Shown here: piece after piece, positions 51,109 to 60,178 of the stretch
Numbering within the stretch: position 1 is the first letter of the stretch
How the letters are laid out: each line of letters begins with the position of its first letter
Source of the DNA: CAWAXW01 sp963786155
Lineage (GTDB): Bacteria; Actinomycetota; CADDZG01; WHSQ01
Direction: 5' to 3'
DNA: 64,000 nucleotides
Assembly: GCA_963786155.1 (NCBI GenBank)
Contig: CAWAXW010000006.1
Coordinates: forward strand, 2,418,001 to 2,482,000
The notes under the pieces: model-generated
Databases searched by the model: none
What the model was told of the DNA's origin: nothing
The model's input: the letters and a program-made list of their open reading frames with translations, nothing else
Made by a program: the position numbers and the translations under genes

Positions 51109-52060
51109 CCCTCAGACCATCTCCGATGAAGTTCACGCACAGACAGATGAGAACGATCGCCACTCCGGGGAAAAAGACCAGCCACCACTTCTCCAGCATC
51201 TGGCCTTGTCCGTCGGCGATGAGCGCCCCAAGCGCGGGAGTCGGCGGTTGGATCCCGAAGCCGAGAAAGGACAGGAACGCCTCGACAAGGATCGCGCTTG
51301 CTACGGTCAGCGTTGCGTTGACGATGATCGAGCTCGCGGAATTGGGCAGAAGGTGGCGCATGATGATTCTTCGATCGGACGCGCCGATAGCGCGCGCTGC
51401 TTCGACGTATTCCTTCTGTTTCAAAGACAGGAACGTGCCTCGAACGATCCTAGCGAGATAGGTCCAGAACAGAGCCGCCAGGATTATCGCGACGCGGTAA
51501 GGCGATCCGCGGCCCAGCAGCGCGGCTGCAACGAGAAGGACCGGGAGATACGGAAGAGTAAGGATGAGGTCGGTGAAACGCATCAAGACATTGTCGATGC
51601 CCCCCGAGTAGTAACCGGCCGCGGCGCCAACCGCAGTGCCAAAGAGGGTGGACAAGAGCGCCACCAGGAACGCGACGCGAATAGTCGTGCGGATCCCGAA
51701 CAGGACGCGGGTGAAAGAGTCGCGGCCCAGTTCGTCGGTGCCGAAGAAGTGATTGCCTTCGAGGGTCGGGGGTGACCCGGGATCTTCGAGATTGATCTGG
51801 TCGTATTCGTAGGGGGTAAGGAGAGGAGCGAAGACGGCGGCGAGGATGATGATCAGCAGGACGATCGCGCTGGCCATGGCGAGCTTGTGCCTGAAGAACC
51901 TCTTCCTCGCCAAGGCCCACTGGCTGAGGGGCTTGATCTCGAGGCCTTCACGTTGGAGATCCTCGAGATGCGGCCCCACGCCCGGTGGTTCGACGACAGG
52001 CGCGACTGCCGCCAGCGGAGTACCTGCCGCGGTGTCTCCCGGCACAGATCTGTCACTCAT
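51071..52060 (-). CDS. Opp/Dpp peptide ABC transporter permease (OppC type)
   Basis: This is a 329-residue permease with six membrane helices, the N-terminal OppC_N helix (RHKLAMASAIVLLIIILAAVFAPLL), a FGTDELGRDSFTRVLFGIRT loop and the EAA-type coupling loop EAARAIGASDRRIIMRHLLPN. The ATG at 52060 (MSDRSVPG) overlaps the oppB-type stop by 8 bp and is preferred to a Met nine codons upstream. Confidence 0.95.
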   Translation of the reverse strand: MSDRSVPGDTAAGTPLAAVAPVVEPPGVGPHLEDLQREGLEIKPLSQWALARKRFFRHKLAMASAIVLLIIILAAVFAPLLTPYEYDQINLEDPGSPPTLEGNHFFGTDELGRDSFTRVLFGIRTTIRVAFLVALLSTLFGTAVGAAAGYYSGGIDNVLMRFTDLILTLPYLPVLLVAAALLGRGSPYRVAIILAALFWTYLARIVRGTFLSLKQKEYVEAARAIGASDRRIIMRHLLPNSASSIIVNATLTVASAILVEAFLSFLGFGIQPPTPALGALIADGQGQMLEKWWLVFFPGVAIVLICLCVNFIGDGLRDAMDPTQRRVRA

Positions 52061-53018
52061 AGCGGATCCGGGGATCGAGGACTGCATAGAGCACGTCCGC
52101 CAGGAGGTTGAAGACGATGATGACGGTCGCCGTGACCATCAGCCAAGCCATGATCGGATAAAGATCCCGTTCGTTCAGGGCGCTCACGAGGTACAGACCC
52201 ATGCCGTTCAAACTGAAGATCCCCTCAGTTACGACAGCTCCCCCCAGAAGTGCGCCGAAGTCCAGAGCGATAACCGTGACCACCGGGATCAGGGCGTTCC
52301 GGAACGCGTGATGCATCACGACCTTACGCTCCTTCAAGCCCTTCGAGCGTGCGGTCCTGACGTAGTCGGAATGGACGACTTCGAGCATCGACGCGCGCAT
52401 GTACCGGCTGTATGAAGCGATACCTGCGACCGAAAGAACGATCACCGGGAGCGCCAGATGCTGCAGCCGGTCGAGACACCACGTGCAATCCATTCCGGCA
52501 GAGTTCAGACCCGCCGTATAGAAGAGCCGAAAACCTGTATTCAGGAAAAGGTTCGTCACGAGCACTTGCAAGACCAGTGCCAGCCAGAAAACGGGCGTGG
52601 AGAATCCAATGAAGCTGAAGGTGGTGGATAAGTAGTCGAACGCGGAGTATTGCTTCACCGCCGAGATGGTGCCGATCACAACCGCGAGTAAGACCGCCAT
52701 GGTCTGGGCCAGGATGAGCAGTTGCATCGTGTTCCCCATCGCGGTCTTCAGATCCGGCCAGATGGGGGTCCCGTTCAGGTCTTCACCGAAGCCGTGGAAG
52801 AGGGCATCCTGGACCCAGTACTTGTACTGGACCACTATCGACTCGTTGAGGTGCTGTTCTTCCTCGATCTGATCGAACACGTCCTGATTGACGTCACGGC
52901 CCAGCCTGAGGCCTGCCAGCGGATCGCCGGAGATGGAGACGAAGGTGAAGATGATGAAGCTCGCCGCGATGAGAACGGGGATGCTGTAGAGAAGCCGTCT
53001 GATCACGAAGGTCAGCAA
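52053..53018 (-). CDS. Opp/Dpp peptide ABC transporter permease (OppB type)
   Basis: This is a 321-residue permease with six membrane helices, an N-terminal LTFVIRRLLYSIPVLIAASFIIF helix in the family style, and the coupling loop DYVRTARSKGLKERKVVMHHAFRNALIPV. The first codon is TTG 53018. It follows the substrate-binding protein gene with an 85-bp gap that contains a strong hairpin. Confidence 0.95.
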   Translation of the reverse strand: MLTFVIRRLLYSIPVLIAASFIIFTFVSISGDPLAGLRLGRDVNQDVFDQIEEEQHLNESIVVQYKYWVQDALFHGFGEDLNGTPIWPDLKTAMGNTMQLLILAQTMAVLLAVVIGTISAVKQYSAFDYLSTTFSFIGFSTPVFWLALVLQVLVTNLFLNTGFRLFYTAGLNSAGMDCTWCLDRLQHLALPVIVLSVAGIASYSRYMRASMLEVVHSDYVRTARSKGLKERKVVMHHAFRNALIPVVTVIALDFGALLGGAVVTEGIFSLNGMGLYLVSALNERDLYPIMAWLMVTATVIIVFNLLADVLYAVLDPRIRYE

Positions 53019-53045
53019 CTACAGCCCCCACCCTTGGAGAAGAAC

Positions 53046-53071
53046 CACCCCGCCCCCTGCGGGGCGGGGTG
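53046..53071. other. Strong GC hairpin between the binding-protein and permease genes
   Basis: CACCCCGCCCC / GGGGCGGGGTG form a perfect 11-bp stem with a CTGC loop, between the oppA-type stop (53104) and the oppB-type start (53018). There is no T-run after it. Such stems in importer operons often stabilise the upstream binding-protein message so that it is made in excess. Confidence 0.6.
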
Positions 53072-53103
53072 AATCCTACGACTTTCGCTTGGTCGAGGCT
53101 TTG

Positions 53104-54789
53104 TTACTGAGCGCTCTCCTCGATCCAGATCTCTTGAGCGTTCCACAGCGGCCCGCCTTGAGTAGCGTTGATCGCCGCCCCGTTGACGTAATCCTGGACG
53201 ATCAGCGGTTGGGGCGCCTGCCACAACGGTAGCGATGGAGCGTCCTGGGCCATCAAGTCGCCCGCTTGGTTGAACAGAGCCGTCCTCGCTGCGGCATCGA
53301 CCGTTCGATCGGTCTCGTCCAGCAGCTTCGTTACTTCCTCGTTGCAGTAGCCCTGGTAGTTCTGGTCGCCCTCGCACTTGTAGATCTCGACCGCACCACT
53401 GGGATCGGGGCTTCCAACCCAGCCGAACTGGAAGAGCTCGTACTTTTCCTGGGCCAGATCGGTGAACACGACGTCGGCCTCGCCAAACCCATTTTCGACC
53501 TCGATCCCGACCTCTTTGAGCTGCGCCTGGATGATCTGGAACATCAGCTCTCGCAGGTTGTTGCCCGCCGTCGACTTGTACTCGAACGAGAGTCTCTCTC
53601 CACCGCACTCGTAGATCCCGTCGGAGCCCTTCGTGCAGCCGTTGTCTTCCAGGAGCTGCGCGGCTTTGGCGGGGTCGTAGTTGTAGATGTCGAAGTGTGG
53701 CTCGTACTCGGGCTGGTTGGCGACGTACACGAGGCTCTCCAGAGGAATCGCGTCTTCCTGACCGGGGATCACGAGTCTCTTGACGATGGCCTCGCGATCG
53801 ATGCCGTGGAAGATGGCCTGGCGGACGAAGAGCTCGTTCAACGGCTTCTTGTCGAACTGGATGTCGAGGTGCTGCCAGAAGGTCCCCGCGTCCACCTCGT
53901 ACTTGAGATTGGGCTGGGTGGTCAGTGCTTTGAGCTCGAGTTGCCACGTCGGGTAGATCGCGTCGACTTCCCCGCCGCGCACCTGCTCGATCTGCGTTGA
54001 CGTCTCGGCGACGTACTTGAATTCGATCCCATCGAGGTAGGGCCCTCCGTACTCCTCGGTTCCCCACCAGTCCTTGTTCGCCTCGAGCACGATGCGGCTG
54101 TTTTTCTTGAAGTCGGTTAGCAAGAACGGGCCGCTACTCACCGGGTCTCCCGTCGCGGGGTCGCAGATGCAAGTGTTCCAAACCTTGGTCATGTCCTCGC
54201 CGTCGAGGATGTGAGCCGGGTAGAGGTAGCCCGAAGTCCCACTGAACAAACCCTTGTAGGGCGCGTAAGGCTCGCTGAAGGTGAACGTGATGCTCTTCTC
54301 GTCGTTGATCTTCATTTCGGTCATGAGCTCGTAACCAGACGTCGAGATGAACCCGTTCTTCTTATTCGCCAGCACCTCTGCTGAGAACTTGAAGTCTTCG
54401 GCCGTGATGGGCGTGCCGTCGCTCCATGCGGCGGCTTCCTTGATGTTGTAGGTGACCTTGAATGGTGGCCCTTCCTCGACCTCGGCTTCACCATCGAGGA
54501 GCTGGGGACGGAACGTGAAGTCGGGCATCTGCTCGTAGGCGCCCCAGAGCACGGGGATCTGGGACATGTAGTAGCACCACGCGATGTTGTTCAGAGCGTC
54601 GAAGCAGTTGAGATCGGCGGGGAACTGCTCCGCCCCGAGGACCAGCGTGCCACCTGGCACAGGGTCACCCTCTATCGCTTCGGCTCCCCCATCGTCGTCG
54701 CCACCACCCCCGGCACAGGACACGGCCAGCATCGCAAAGGCCAGAAGGAGGATCAGGGATCGGAGCGAGCGTCGGTTCGTAATCTTCAT
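53104..54789 (-). CDS. Peptide ABC transporter substrate-binding lipoprotein (OppA/DppA, SBP family 5)
   Basis: This is a 561-residue extracytoplasmic protein. It has a lipoprotein signal with LAVSCAGGGG (Cys near residue 21). The SBP_bac_5 fold shows YNIKEAAAWSDGTPITAEDFKFSAEVL, the LDIQFDKKPLNELFVRQAIFHGIDREAIV region in pieces, and a C-terminal AQDAPSLPLWQAPQPLIV block. The start is ATG 54789; 15 further codons upstream are not signal-like. It leads a leftward importer operon directly after two secreted subtilases, so it probably binds peptides. Confidence 0.94.
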   Translation of the reverse strand: MKITNRRSLRSLILLLAFAMLAVSCAGGGGDDDGGAEAIEGDPVPGGTLVLGAEQFPADLNCFDALNNIAWCYYMSQIPVLWGAYEQMPDFTFRPQLLDGEAEVEEGPPFKVTYNIKEAAAWSDGTPITAEDFKFSAEVLANKKNGFISTSGYELMTEMKINDEKSITFTFSEPYAPYKGLFSGTSGYLYPAHILDGEDMTKVWNTCICDPATGDPVSSGPFLLTDFKKNSRIVLEANKDWWGTEEYGGPYLDGIEFKYVAETSTQIEQVRGGEVDAIYPTWQLELKALTTQPNLKYEVDAGTFWQHLDIQFDKKPLNELFVRQAIFHGIDREAIVKRLVIPGQEDAIPLESLVYVANQPEYEPHFDIYNYDPAKAAQLLEDNGCTKGSDGIYECGGERLSFEYKSTAGNNLRELMFQIIQAQLKEVGIEVENGFGEADVVFTDLAQEKYELFQFGWVGSPDPSGAVEIYKCEGDQNYQGYCNEEVTKLLDETDRTVDAAARTALFNQAGDLMAQDAPSLPLWQAPQPLIVQDYVNGAAINATQGGPLWNAQEIWIEESAQ

Positions 54790-54852
54790 TCTGCCCCCGG
54801 GGTCTCGCGGTGCGCCTCGCCAAAGTGAGCACACCTACCGTGGACTCAGCCT

Positions 54853-54858
54853 ACTATA
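54853..54858 (-). promoter_or_regulatory. Possible -10 element upstream of the peptide-importer operon
   Basis: TATAGT on the minus strand, 64 bp before the binding-protein start, matches a -10 hexamer. I find no good -35 at 16-18 bp. It lies in the 125-bp gap after the subtilase gene. Confidence 0.3.
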
Positions 54859-54914
54859 GCTATCGTACCGAGGCCAGGTTTGCGCTAGCCAGGCGGCAAG
54901 AGATGCAGATTGGG

Positions 54915-56045
54915 CTAGATAGTCGGAATTGCCCGAACCGCGCCGAGGGCATCGACGCGGCCGTAACCGTAGACGGGGTCGTAGCCGGGCGAGCCGAGGT
55001 CGACCGCGTTGTCGATGATGGCGTCCACGACCAACTGGCGATTCGCCGCGTTGCGGACCCCGTCGAGGCGGCCGTAGACGAGCGCCGCAACCCCCGCGAC
55101 GTGTGGGGCCGACATCGAGGTCCCATCCAACTCGTCGTAGCCGGAGGCACCGGTGCAGATGCCGATCTCCCTGCGGAGATACGTGGAGATGATCCCCTGC
55201 CCGCAGAGCGTGTCCTGACCACCCGGGGCCATGACGCTCGGCCCGAAACCGAGCGCTCCATCTTGGTCGACGTTGTTCGGGAGATCGCTGTACCAGGCCC
55301 TTACGTCGTTGCGATCGGTTGCGCCCACGCATATAACGAAACGAGACAGTGAGGGGAACTCACACAGAGGCAGCGAGTTGTTGCCGGCCGCGGCCGCAAC
55401 GACCACGCCCAGGTCGGACGCAGCTCTGAGGGCGGCCTCGGTTCGTGGGAAGAGGTCGGCGCTCGAGTAACTGCCGCTCAAGGGATCGGGTCCGATCGAG
55501 AGGTTGATCACATGGGCCCCGTTGGCAACTGCCAGCGAGATGCCGTCGGCCATCACGCGGTCGAAGTCGATGTCGTTCCGTCCGAACACCTTGATCGGCA
55601 TCAGGGTTGCGCTCGGCGCCACACCCGATATACCGCGGCCGTTGTTGGTGCAGGCGCCCGCGATGCCGGCGACATGAGTGCCGTGCCCGTCGGTCTGGTC
55701 GTTGGGGTCGCTATCCCCGTCGCCGACGTCCGAACCCGGCACGATCGAGAGCTTCCCGAGGCAGGTGAAATCCTCGTGCACGCCGAGGTTGTTGAACTGC
55801 AGGTCGAGACCCGAGTCGACGATCGCGATCTTGATCCCGGCCCCCGTTGCCTTGGGCTCGAGCCAGGCCTGGGGAGCCCTGATCTTGGCCAGGCCCCACT
55901 GCTGGGAGAACATCGGATCCGGCCCGCCGGTCGGCGCGGAGATCGGATCCGACCACGCAAAGGCCGGAGCCGCCAAGACCCCGGTTGCCATGAGCGCGGC
56001 GACAAGAGGCGCCAGGCGCCGGGCTAGGGGCCGCGAAGAAGACAC
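54915..56045 (-). CDS. Secreted S8-family (subtilisin-like) serine protease
   Basis: This is a 376-residue protease with a Sec signal peptide (about 1-30, ending APAFA). The catalytic triad is Asp77 (IAIVDSGLD), His121 (DGHGTHVAGIAG) and Ser310 (LDGTSMSAPHVAG). The oxyanion Asn is in VVAAAAGNNS. It has no large propeptide or C-terminal domain. It closely resembles the second catalytic domain of the neighbouring 1080-residue protease (shared PMFSQQWGLAKIRAPQAW versus GFAQQWGMTKINAPLAW), so the two genes probably arose by duplication. Confidence 0.95.
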   Translation of the reverse strand: MSSSRPLARRLAPLVAALMATGVLAAPAFAWSDPISAPTGGPDPMFSQQWGLAKIRAPQAWLEPKATGAGIKIAIVDSGLDLQFNNLGVHEDFTCLGKLSIVPGSDVGDGDSDPNDQTDGHGTHVAGIAGACTNNGRGISGVAPSATLMPIKVFGRNDIDFDRVMADGISLAVANGAHVINLSIGPDPLSGSYSSADLFPRTEAALRAASDLGVVVAAAAGNNSLPLCEFPSLSRFVICVGATDRNDVRAWYSDLPNNVDQDGALGFGPSVMAPGGQDTLCGQGIISTYLRREIGICTGASGYDELDGTSMSAPHVAGVAALVYGRLDGVRNAANRQLVVDAIIDNAVDLGSPGYDPVYGYGRVDALGAVRAIPTI

Positions 56046-56121
56046 TTTTCCTCCAGTCGAATGGTTCTAAATGGAAGGTTCGTCCCTTATGGGGCTGCTC
56101 CTGCCCGCGATCTCCCCCCGG

Positions 56122-59100
56122 CTACCGGTACTGGACGGGGGCGGCCGACGAGGCCGGGATCTCGACCGCCTGCACGGCCGCCAGGGCATCGATCCGCCCG
56201 TGGCCGTAGACGGGGTCCCATCCCGGGGTGCCCAGATCGACCGAGCTGTCGAGGATCGCCTGCACGATGAGGTCGGCGTTGGCCTTCGTCCGCTCGCCGT
56301 TCAAGCGGTCGTAGAGCAAGGCCGCGACACCGGCGACGTGGGGTGATGCCATCGAGGTCCCATCCAGATTTGCGTAACCGCTTGGGAGGCTGCAGCTAGC
56401 GGCTTCGCCACGGAGATATGTCGATGTGATCCCACCGGCGCAATCGAGGCCGGCGCCTCCGGGAGCCGAGACAACCGGCTCCAGGCCGGGCTCGTCTGAG
56501 TTGCGGTCGATGTTCACCGCGAAGTCGCTGTAGTACGAGCGGAGATCGTCGGGGTCGGTTGCGACGACGCAGATCACGTTGCGCGACAGAGATGGGTACT
56601 CGCAGGTCGGCTGGTCGAAGTTCCCCGCCGCCGCCGCGATGACGACGCCGTTCTCGCGTGCGTACTGCATCGCCTCTTCGGTCAAGGGGTAGCCGTCGGG
56701 ACCGAGGTGGCTGAAGGGCGGGATGTCACCGATCGAGAGGTTGATGACGTGCGCGCCGTTGTCCGTTGCGAAGCGGATGCCGTCCGCCATCGCTTGGTCG
56801 AGGTCTTTGTTTCCCCCGATCGCGCGCACCGGGATCAACGTTGCATCCGGCGCCACGCCCACGACACCCGTGCCGTTGTTGCTGCAAGCCGCTGCGATGC
56901 CGTTGACGTGCGTACCGTGGCCGTCGTCGTCTTGAGGAACGTCGCCAGGTGCGGCACCGGATACGTCCGAGCCCGGCAGAACCTTTACCTTCCCGCAGCC
57001 GAACAGATCGGGGTGATCGATGTCTATGCCGGAGTCGACAACCGAGATGTTGATACCGAATCCAGTTGCCTGCGGCTCCTGCCATGCCAGCGGCGCATTG
57101 ATCTTGGTCATGCCCCACTGCTGGGCGAAACCCGGGTCATTCGGATTGGTCGGATAGACACCGCGCTCGTTCGGAGGAGGTGGCGGTGGGGTCTCGGTGT
57201 CCGATGGCGACGGAGAGGGAGAAGGCTCGGTGCCGCCACCTGCGCCACTGACCGTGAACCCAGAGGGATGCGCCGTCGAGTCGTAGTAAAGGATCGCCGG
57301 GCTGTTGGTGTAGAGGCCCCCACTGGGATCAGTCGCGGTGTGACGGATGCGCAATGAGACTTCTTGACCGGCCGGATCGATGGACAGCGGACGAATTACG
57401 TTTCCGTCAAGCATCTCGGTGAAGGTATGAACGATCTGCACCGGTGCGTTCGAGAAGTTGTTGGGGTTTGCAAACTCGAACGGGGGGAGCTCGTAGGTCG
57501 TCTCGCCTACGGTTAGTCCAACCTCGAACGTCATGGATCTCAAGGCCTCGTCGTACGGTGCCTTGGTCCAGAAATCAACGGTCAAGGACTCGATCTCTTG
57601 GTCGACCTGCCCCGTCCAGTAGGGGTCGGTCGGCCCTTCCCCATCTTGGATGAGGGCAGGTGCATCAACGAAGAAGGAGTCGGAAGTAAACGTGGGAGGA
57701 GCCGTATCAAAACTCGCCGTGTCTTCCCACCAATCGACCTGACCGAAGCTGGTAGGCGAATGGAAGTAGTAACGGGTCTCTTCGGCCGGAGCCTCGCTCG
57801 CGGTCGGGGACGGGGCAGGGCTTGGGGCCGTGCTCGGGCTTGGGCTCGGCGCCGGAGTTGGTGGCGTGGTGGGCTCGGGCGCCGGGGTGCTCAGGCCGAG
57901 GGCAGCTTGGACCGCGGCCACGACGTCGACCAGACCATGACCCTTCTCGAACGACGACGTGTCGTCGGGGTTGAACGGGTCGACCAGCTGCCCGTACGGC
58001 GTGCCCCATGCGAACTTGTGCGCAGTGTCTTCCAGGAGTTCCTCTACGCCGGCCGGCGTGAGGGTGGGATCTGCCTGCAGAACCTGAGCCACGATGCCCG
58101 CAACGTGTGGCGCCGCCATCGACGTTCCACTAAGCGAGGCGTAGCTGTTAGCCGGGCTGCTAACCATTCCGGTCGCGCAGATGGGCAACGTTTGCCTACA
58201 CGTCGAGATGATCGCCGAACCGGGGGCCGAGACATCGGGCCAGGTTCGTGGGTCGTCTGACTTCCCCCGCGACGAGCTCGAGTTGATGGTGCCCTCGCGG
58301 GTGCCGTTGTTCGCGTCGTTGTAGTTCGCTACGCAGATGAGTCCGGGCGTTGGGTTGACGCACTCACCCGAGGTCGTCGCCGAGTTGCCGTTGCCTCCTC
58401 CATTGCCTGCCGCGAAGACGACCGTGACTCCCGCTTCGATCAGCTCCTCTTGCAGCTTCCAAGTGGCCTTGTGGAACGGGCCGTTCTGGGGGTCGTACGG
58501 CGAGTGCCCGCCGCCCCACGAGTTGTTAACGACTTTGATCGGGGGATCGACCTGGTCGTGGTTCTCGAGCACCCAGGCCAACCCATCGAGAGCGTTCTCA
58601 ACGGCCACCGCAGTGCCGACGCCGACTCCATAGAGGGTCGCTCCCGGAGCAGCTCCGTGGTACCGACCGGCCGAAGCAGCGCCGGTACCGGCCACGATCC
58701 CAGAAACGTGGGTCCCGTGACCTCCGGCCGACGGGGTGTCTGTGTCGTCCAGCTCCACGGTTGTCTTAGGGCCGCGGCACTCCGAGAACCCACCGAGTGC
58801 GCCGAATCCGACGCTTGCAGTGTGAACCGAGCACACGATCTCGACGTTGTTTCCGATCCGACCTGCGAAGTCGGGATGGGTGCCCTCGATGCCGGAGTCG
58901 ACCACCGCGACGCCGACGCCGCTGCCGTCGACCACGGTGCCGTCGGGCATCGTGACCGTTCCGTCGAGCACGTCTTGGCCGCGAGTGGCCGTGTGCGAGG
59001 TTTCAGTGAAGAGTTCGAGCTTGCGGTTCGCTTCGATCGCTTCGATCGCGGGAGCCGATGCAAGCTTCTTGAACGCCTGGGCATCGCCGTACGCGACAAA

Positions 59101-59364
59101 GACCTTGATCGCGCCGTATCGGGTTCCGAGATCCAGTCCCACGCGCTTGGCGGCCGTCAGTCCATCCTGGAGACGGGCGTCGGGGCGCACGTGAACGAGC
59201 GCACTCGTCCGGCCCACTGCCTTAAGGACGGGGCGGTCTACGAACGCCCGCCGGGCGGAGGTTCTCGCGGCCATTGCCGCCGGTACCACTACCGCGGAGA
59301 TGACCATGACGCTTGCCAGCAGGATTCCTGTTATCCCCGCGCGACGCTGCCCGAGCTTGCCCAT
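56122..59364 (-). CDS. Giant secreted protease with two complete subtilisin (S8) domains
   Basis: This 1080-residue protein has a signal peptide (about 1-32) and an inhibitor-I9-like prosegment (about 45-115). S8 domain 1 follows (Asp156, His216, Ser415; SGIEGTHPDF, GGHGTHVSG, LSGTSMAAPHVAG). After a Pro/Thr/Ser linker (about 493-525) comes a beta-sandwich region (about 530-708), then a second Pro-rich linker. S8 domain 2 ends the protein (Asp777, His816, Ser1004; VDSGIDIDHPDL, DDGHGTHVNG, LDGTSMASPHVAG). Both triads look intact. Domain 1 lies closer to other S8 families and domain 2 to the adjacent 376-residue protease. It heads the leftward protease/importer row. Confidence 0.92.
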   Translation of the reverse strand: MGKLGQRRAGITGILLASVMVISAVVVPAAMAARTSARRAFVDRPVLKAVGRTSALVHVRPDARLQDGLTAAKRVGLDLGTRYGAIKVFVAYGDAQAFKKLASAPAIEAIEANRKLELFTETSHTATRGQDVLDGTVTMPDGTVVDGSGVGVAVVDSGIEGTHPDFAGRIGNNVEIVCSVHTASVGFGALGGFSECRGPKTTVELDDTDTPSAGGHGTHVSGIVAGTGAASAGRYHGAAPGATLYGVGVGTAVAVENALDGLAWVLENHDQVDPPIKVVNNSWGGGHSPYDPQNGPFHKATWKLQEELIEAGVTVVFAAGNGGGNGNSATTSGECVNPTPGLICVANYNDANNGTREGTINSSSSRGKSDDPRTWPDVSAPGSAIISTCRQTLPICATGMVSSPANSYASLSGTSMAAPHVAGIVAQVLQADPTLTPAGVEELLEDTAHKFAWGTPYGQLVDPFNPDDTSSFEKGHGLVDVVAAVQAALGLSTPAPEPTTPPTPAPSPSPSTAPSPAPSPTASEAPAEETRYYFHSPTSFGQVDWWEDTASFDTAPPTFTSDSFFVDAPALIQDGEGPTDPYWTGQVDQEIESLTVDFWTKAPYDEALRSMTFEVGLTVGETTYELPPFEFANPNNFSNAPVQIVHTFTEMLDGNVIRPLSIDPAGQEVSLRIRHTATDPSGGLYTNSPAILYYDSTAHPSGFTVSGAGGGTEPSPSPSPSDTETPPPPPPNERGVYPTNPNDPGFAQQWGMTKINAPLAWQEPQATGFGINISVVDSGIDIDHPDLFGCGKVKVLPGSDVSGAAPGDVPQDDDGHGTHVNGIAAACSNNGTGVVGVAPDATLIPVRAIGGNKDLDQAMADGIRFATDNGAHVINLSIGDIPPFSHLGPDGYPLTEEAMQYARENGVVIAAAAGNFDQPTCEYPSLSRNVICVVATDPDDLRSYYSDFAVNIDRNSDEPGLEPVVSAPGGAGLDCAGGITSTYLRGEAASCSLPSGYANLDGTSMASPHVAGVAALLYDRLNGERTKANADLIVQAILDSSVDLGTPGWDPVYGHGRIDALAAVQAVEIPASSAAPVQYR

Positions 59365-59462
59365 TGTGGTGCCCCCTGTCGCATTCGCTTAGCCCAATAA
59401 GCGGAGGTTCTGCTTGCTCGGGTTGTTTCCTCCCTGTCTGTGGACTTTTTGGACCAGATACC

Positions 59463-60176
59463 TCAAACCAACGGCCACGGCAGGGGGTAATGCCCCCTGG
59501 GCGGAGGGAAGTGGCCGGCGGCCAGGATCATTTCCGTTCGCCGGAGGGTCTCGGTCACTTCGTCGGGGGCGAGGACCTCCTCGAGGCCCGCGGCGGCCGG
59601 GGTCGTCGTTAGCGCCGAGCGCAATCTCTCGAGGGCTGCACGCACGTCGGGGCCCAGGGGACGTTCGGCGAATTCCCAGATCACCGTTCTCAGCTTCGGC
59701 TCGACGTGGAAGCTGACGCCGTGGTCGACGCCCCACAGTCTGCCCTTGGCTCCCTCGAGGATGTGACCGGCCTTGCGATCTGCGTTGTTTATGACGACGT
59801 CGAATGCGGCGAACACTGCGAAGTCCTCCAGACGCTCCTCGAGGAGCGTGAAGTAGTGCCGCTCGGGGTCGTGCTCGATGAAGAACTGGAGGGAGCCGTC
59901 CCCCATCGGACCGTTGGTGCGGAGCACTGTGGGCGGGACGATGTGCAGGCCCGCGGCCTCGCTCACAAGGAATGCGGCAACCTCTCGTCTCCCCAGCGTG
60001 CCGTTCGGGAAGTCCCACAGTGGTCGCTCACCGCGTCGAGGTTTGTACACCGCAAGGCACTCATCAACCTCGCCAGTAACGCGGGTCAGAAACGTGTAGT
60101 TCGAGGCGTATGGAAGTACGCCGAGCACTTCCACTTCCCCGGTGTTCAGCAGGTCCACCGTGGCGGCGGTATCCAT
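59463..60176 (-). CDS. SCO1664-family protein (PI3/4-kinase-like fold)
   Basis: This is a 237-residue protein: VEVLGVLPYASNYTFLTRV, CLAVYKPRRGERPLWDFPNGTLGRREVAAFLVSEA in pieces, and DVVINNADRKAGHIL..GRLWGVDHGVSFHVEPKLRTVIW, which carries kinase-like catalytic Asn/Asp residues. The function is unknown. ATG 60176 lies 2 bp after the DUF3090 stop and is preferred to a Met 13 codons upstream inside that gene. Conserved in actinobacteria next to DUF3090 and a histidine phosphatase, as here. The 98 bp between it and the subtilase start show nothing that I can name. Confidence 0.88.
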   Translation of the reverse strand: MDTAATVDLLNTGEVEVLGVLPYASNYTFLTRVTGEVDECLAVYKPRRGERPLWDFPNGTLGRREVAAFLVSEAAGLHIVPPTVLRTNGPMGDGSLQFFIEHDPERHYFTLLEERLEDFAVFAAFDVVINNADRKAGHILEGAKGRLWGVDHGVSFHVEPKLRTVIWEFAERPLGPDVRAALERLRSALTTTPAAAGLEEVLAPDEVTETLRRTEMILAAGHFPPPRGHYPLPWPLV

Positions 60177-60178
60177 GC

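Noticed and set aside
53046..53071. Rho-independent terminator inside the importer operon
   Set aside because: Stem is strong but no T-run follows on either strand; listed as a hairpin instead.
59365..59462. Riboswitch before the large protease
   Set aside because: I looked for c-di-GMP and c-di-AMP riboswitch cores and found no convincing match.
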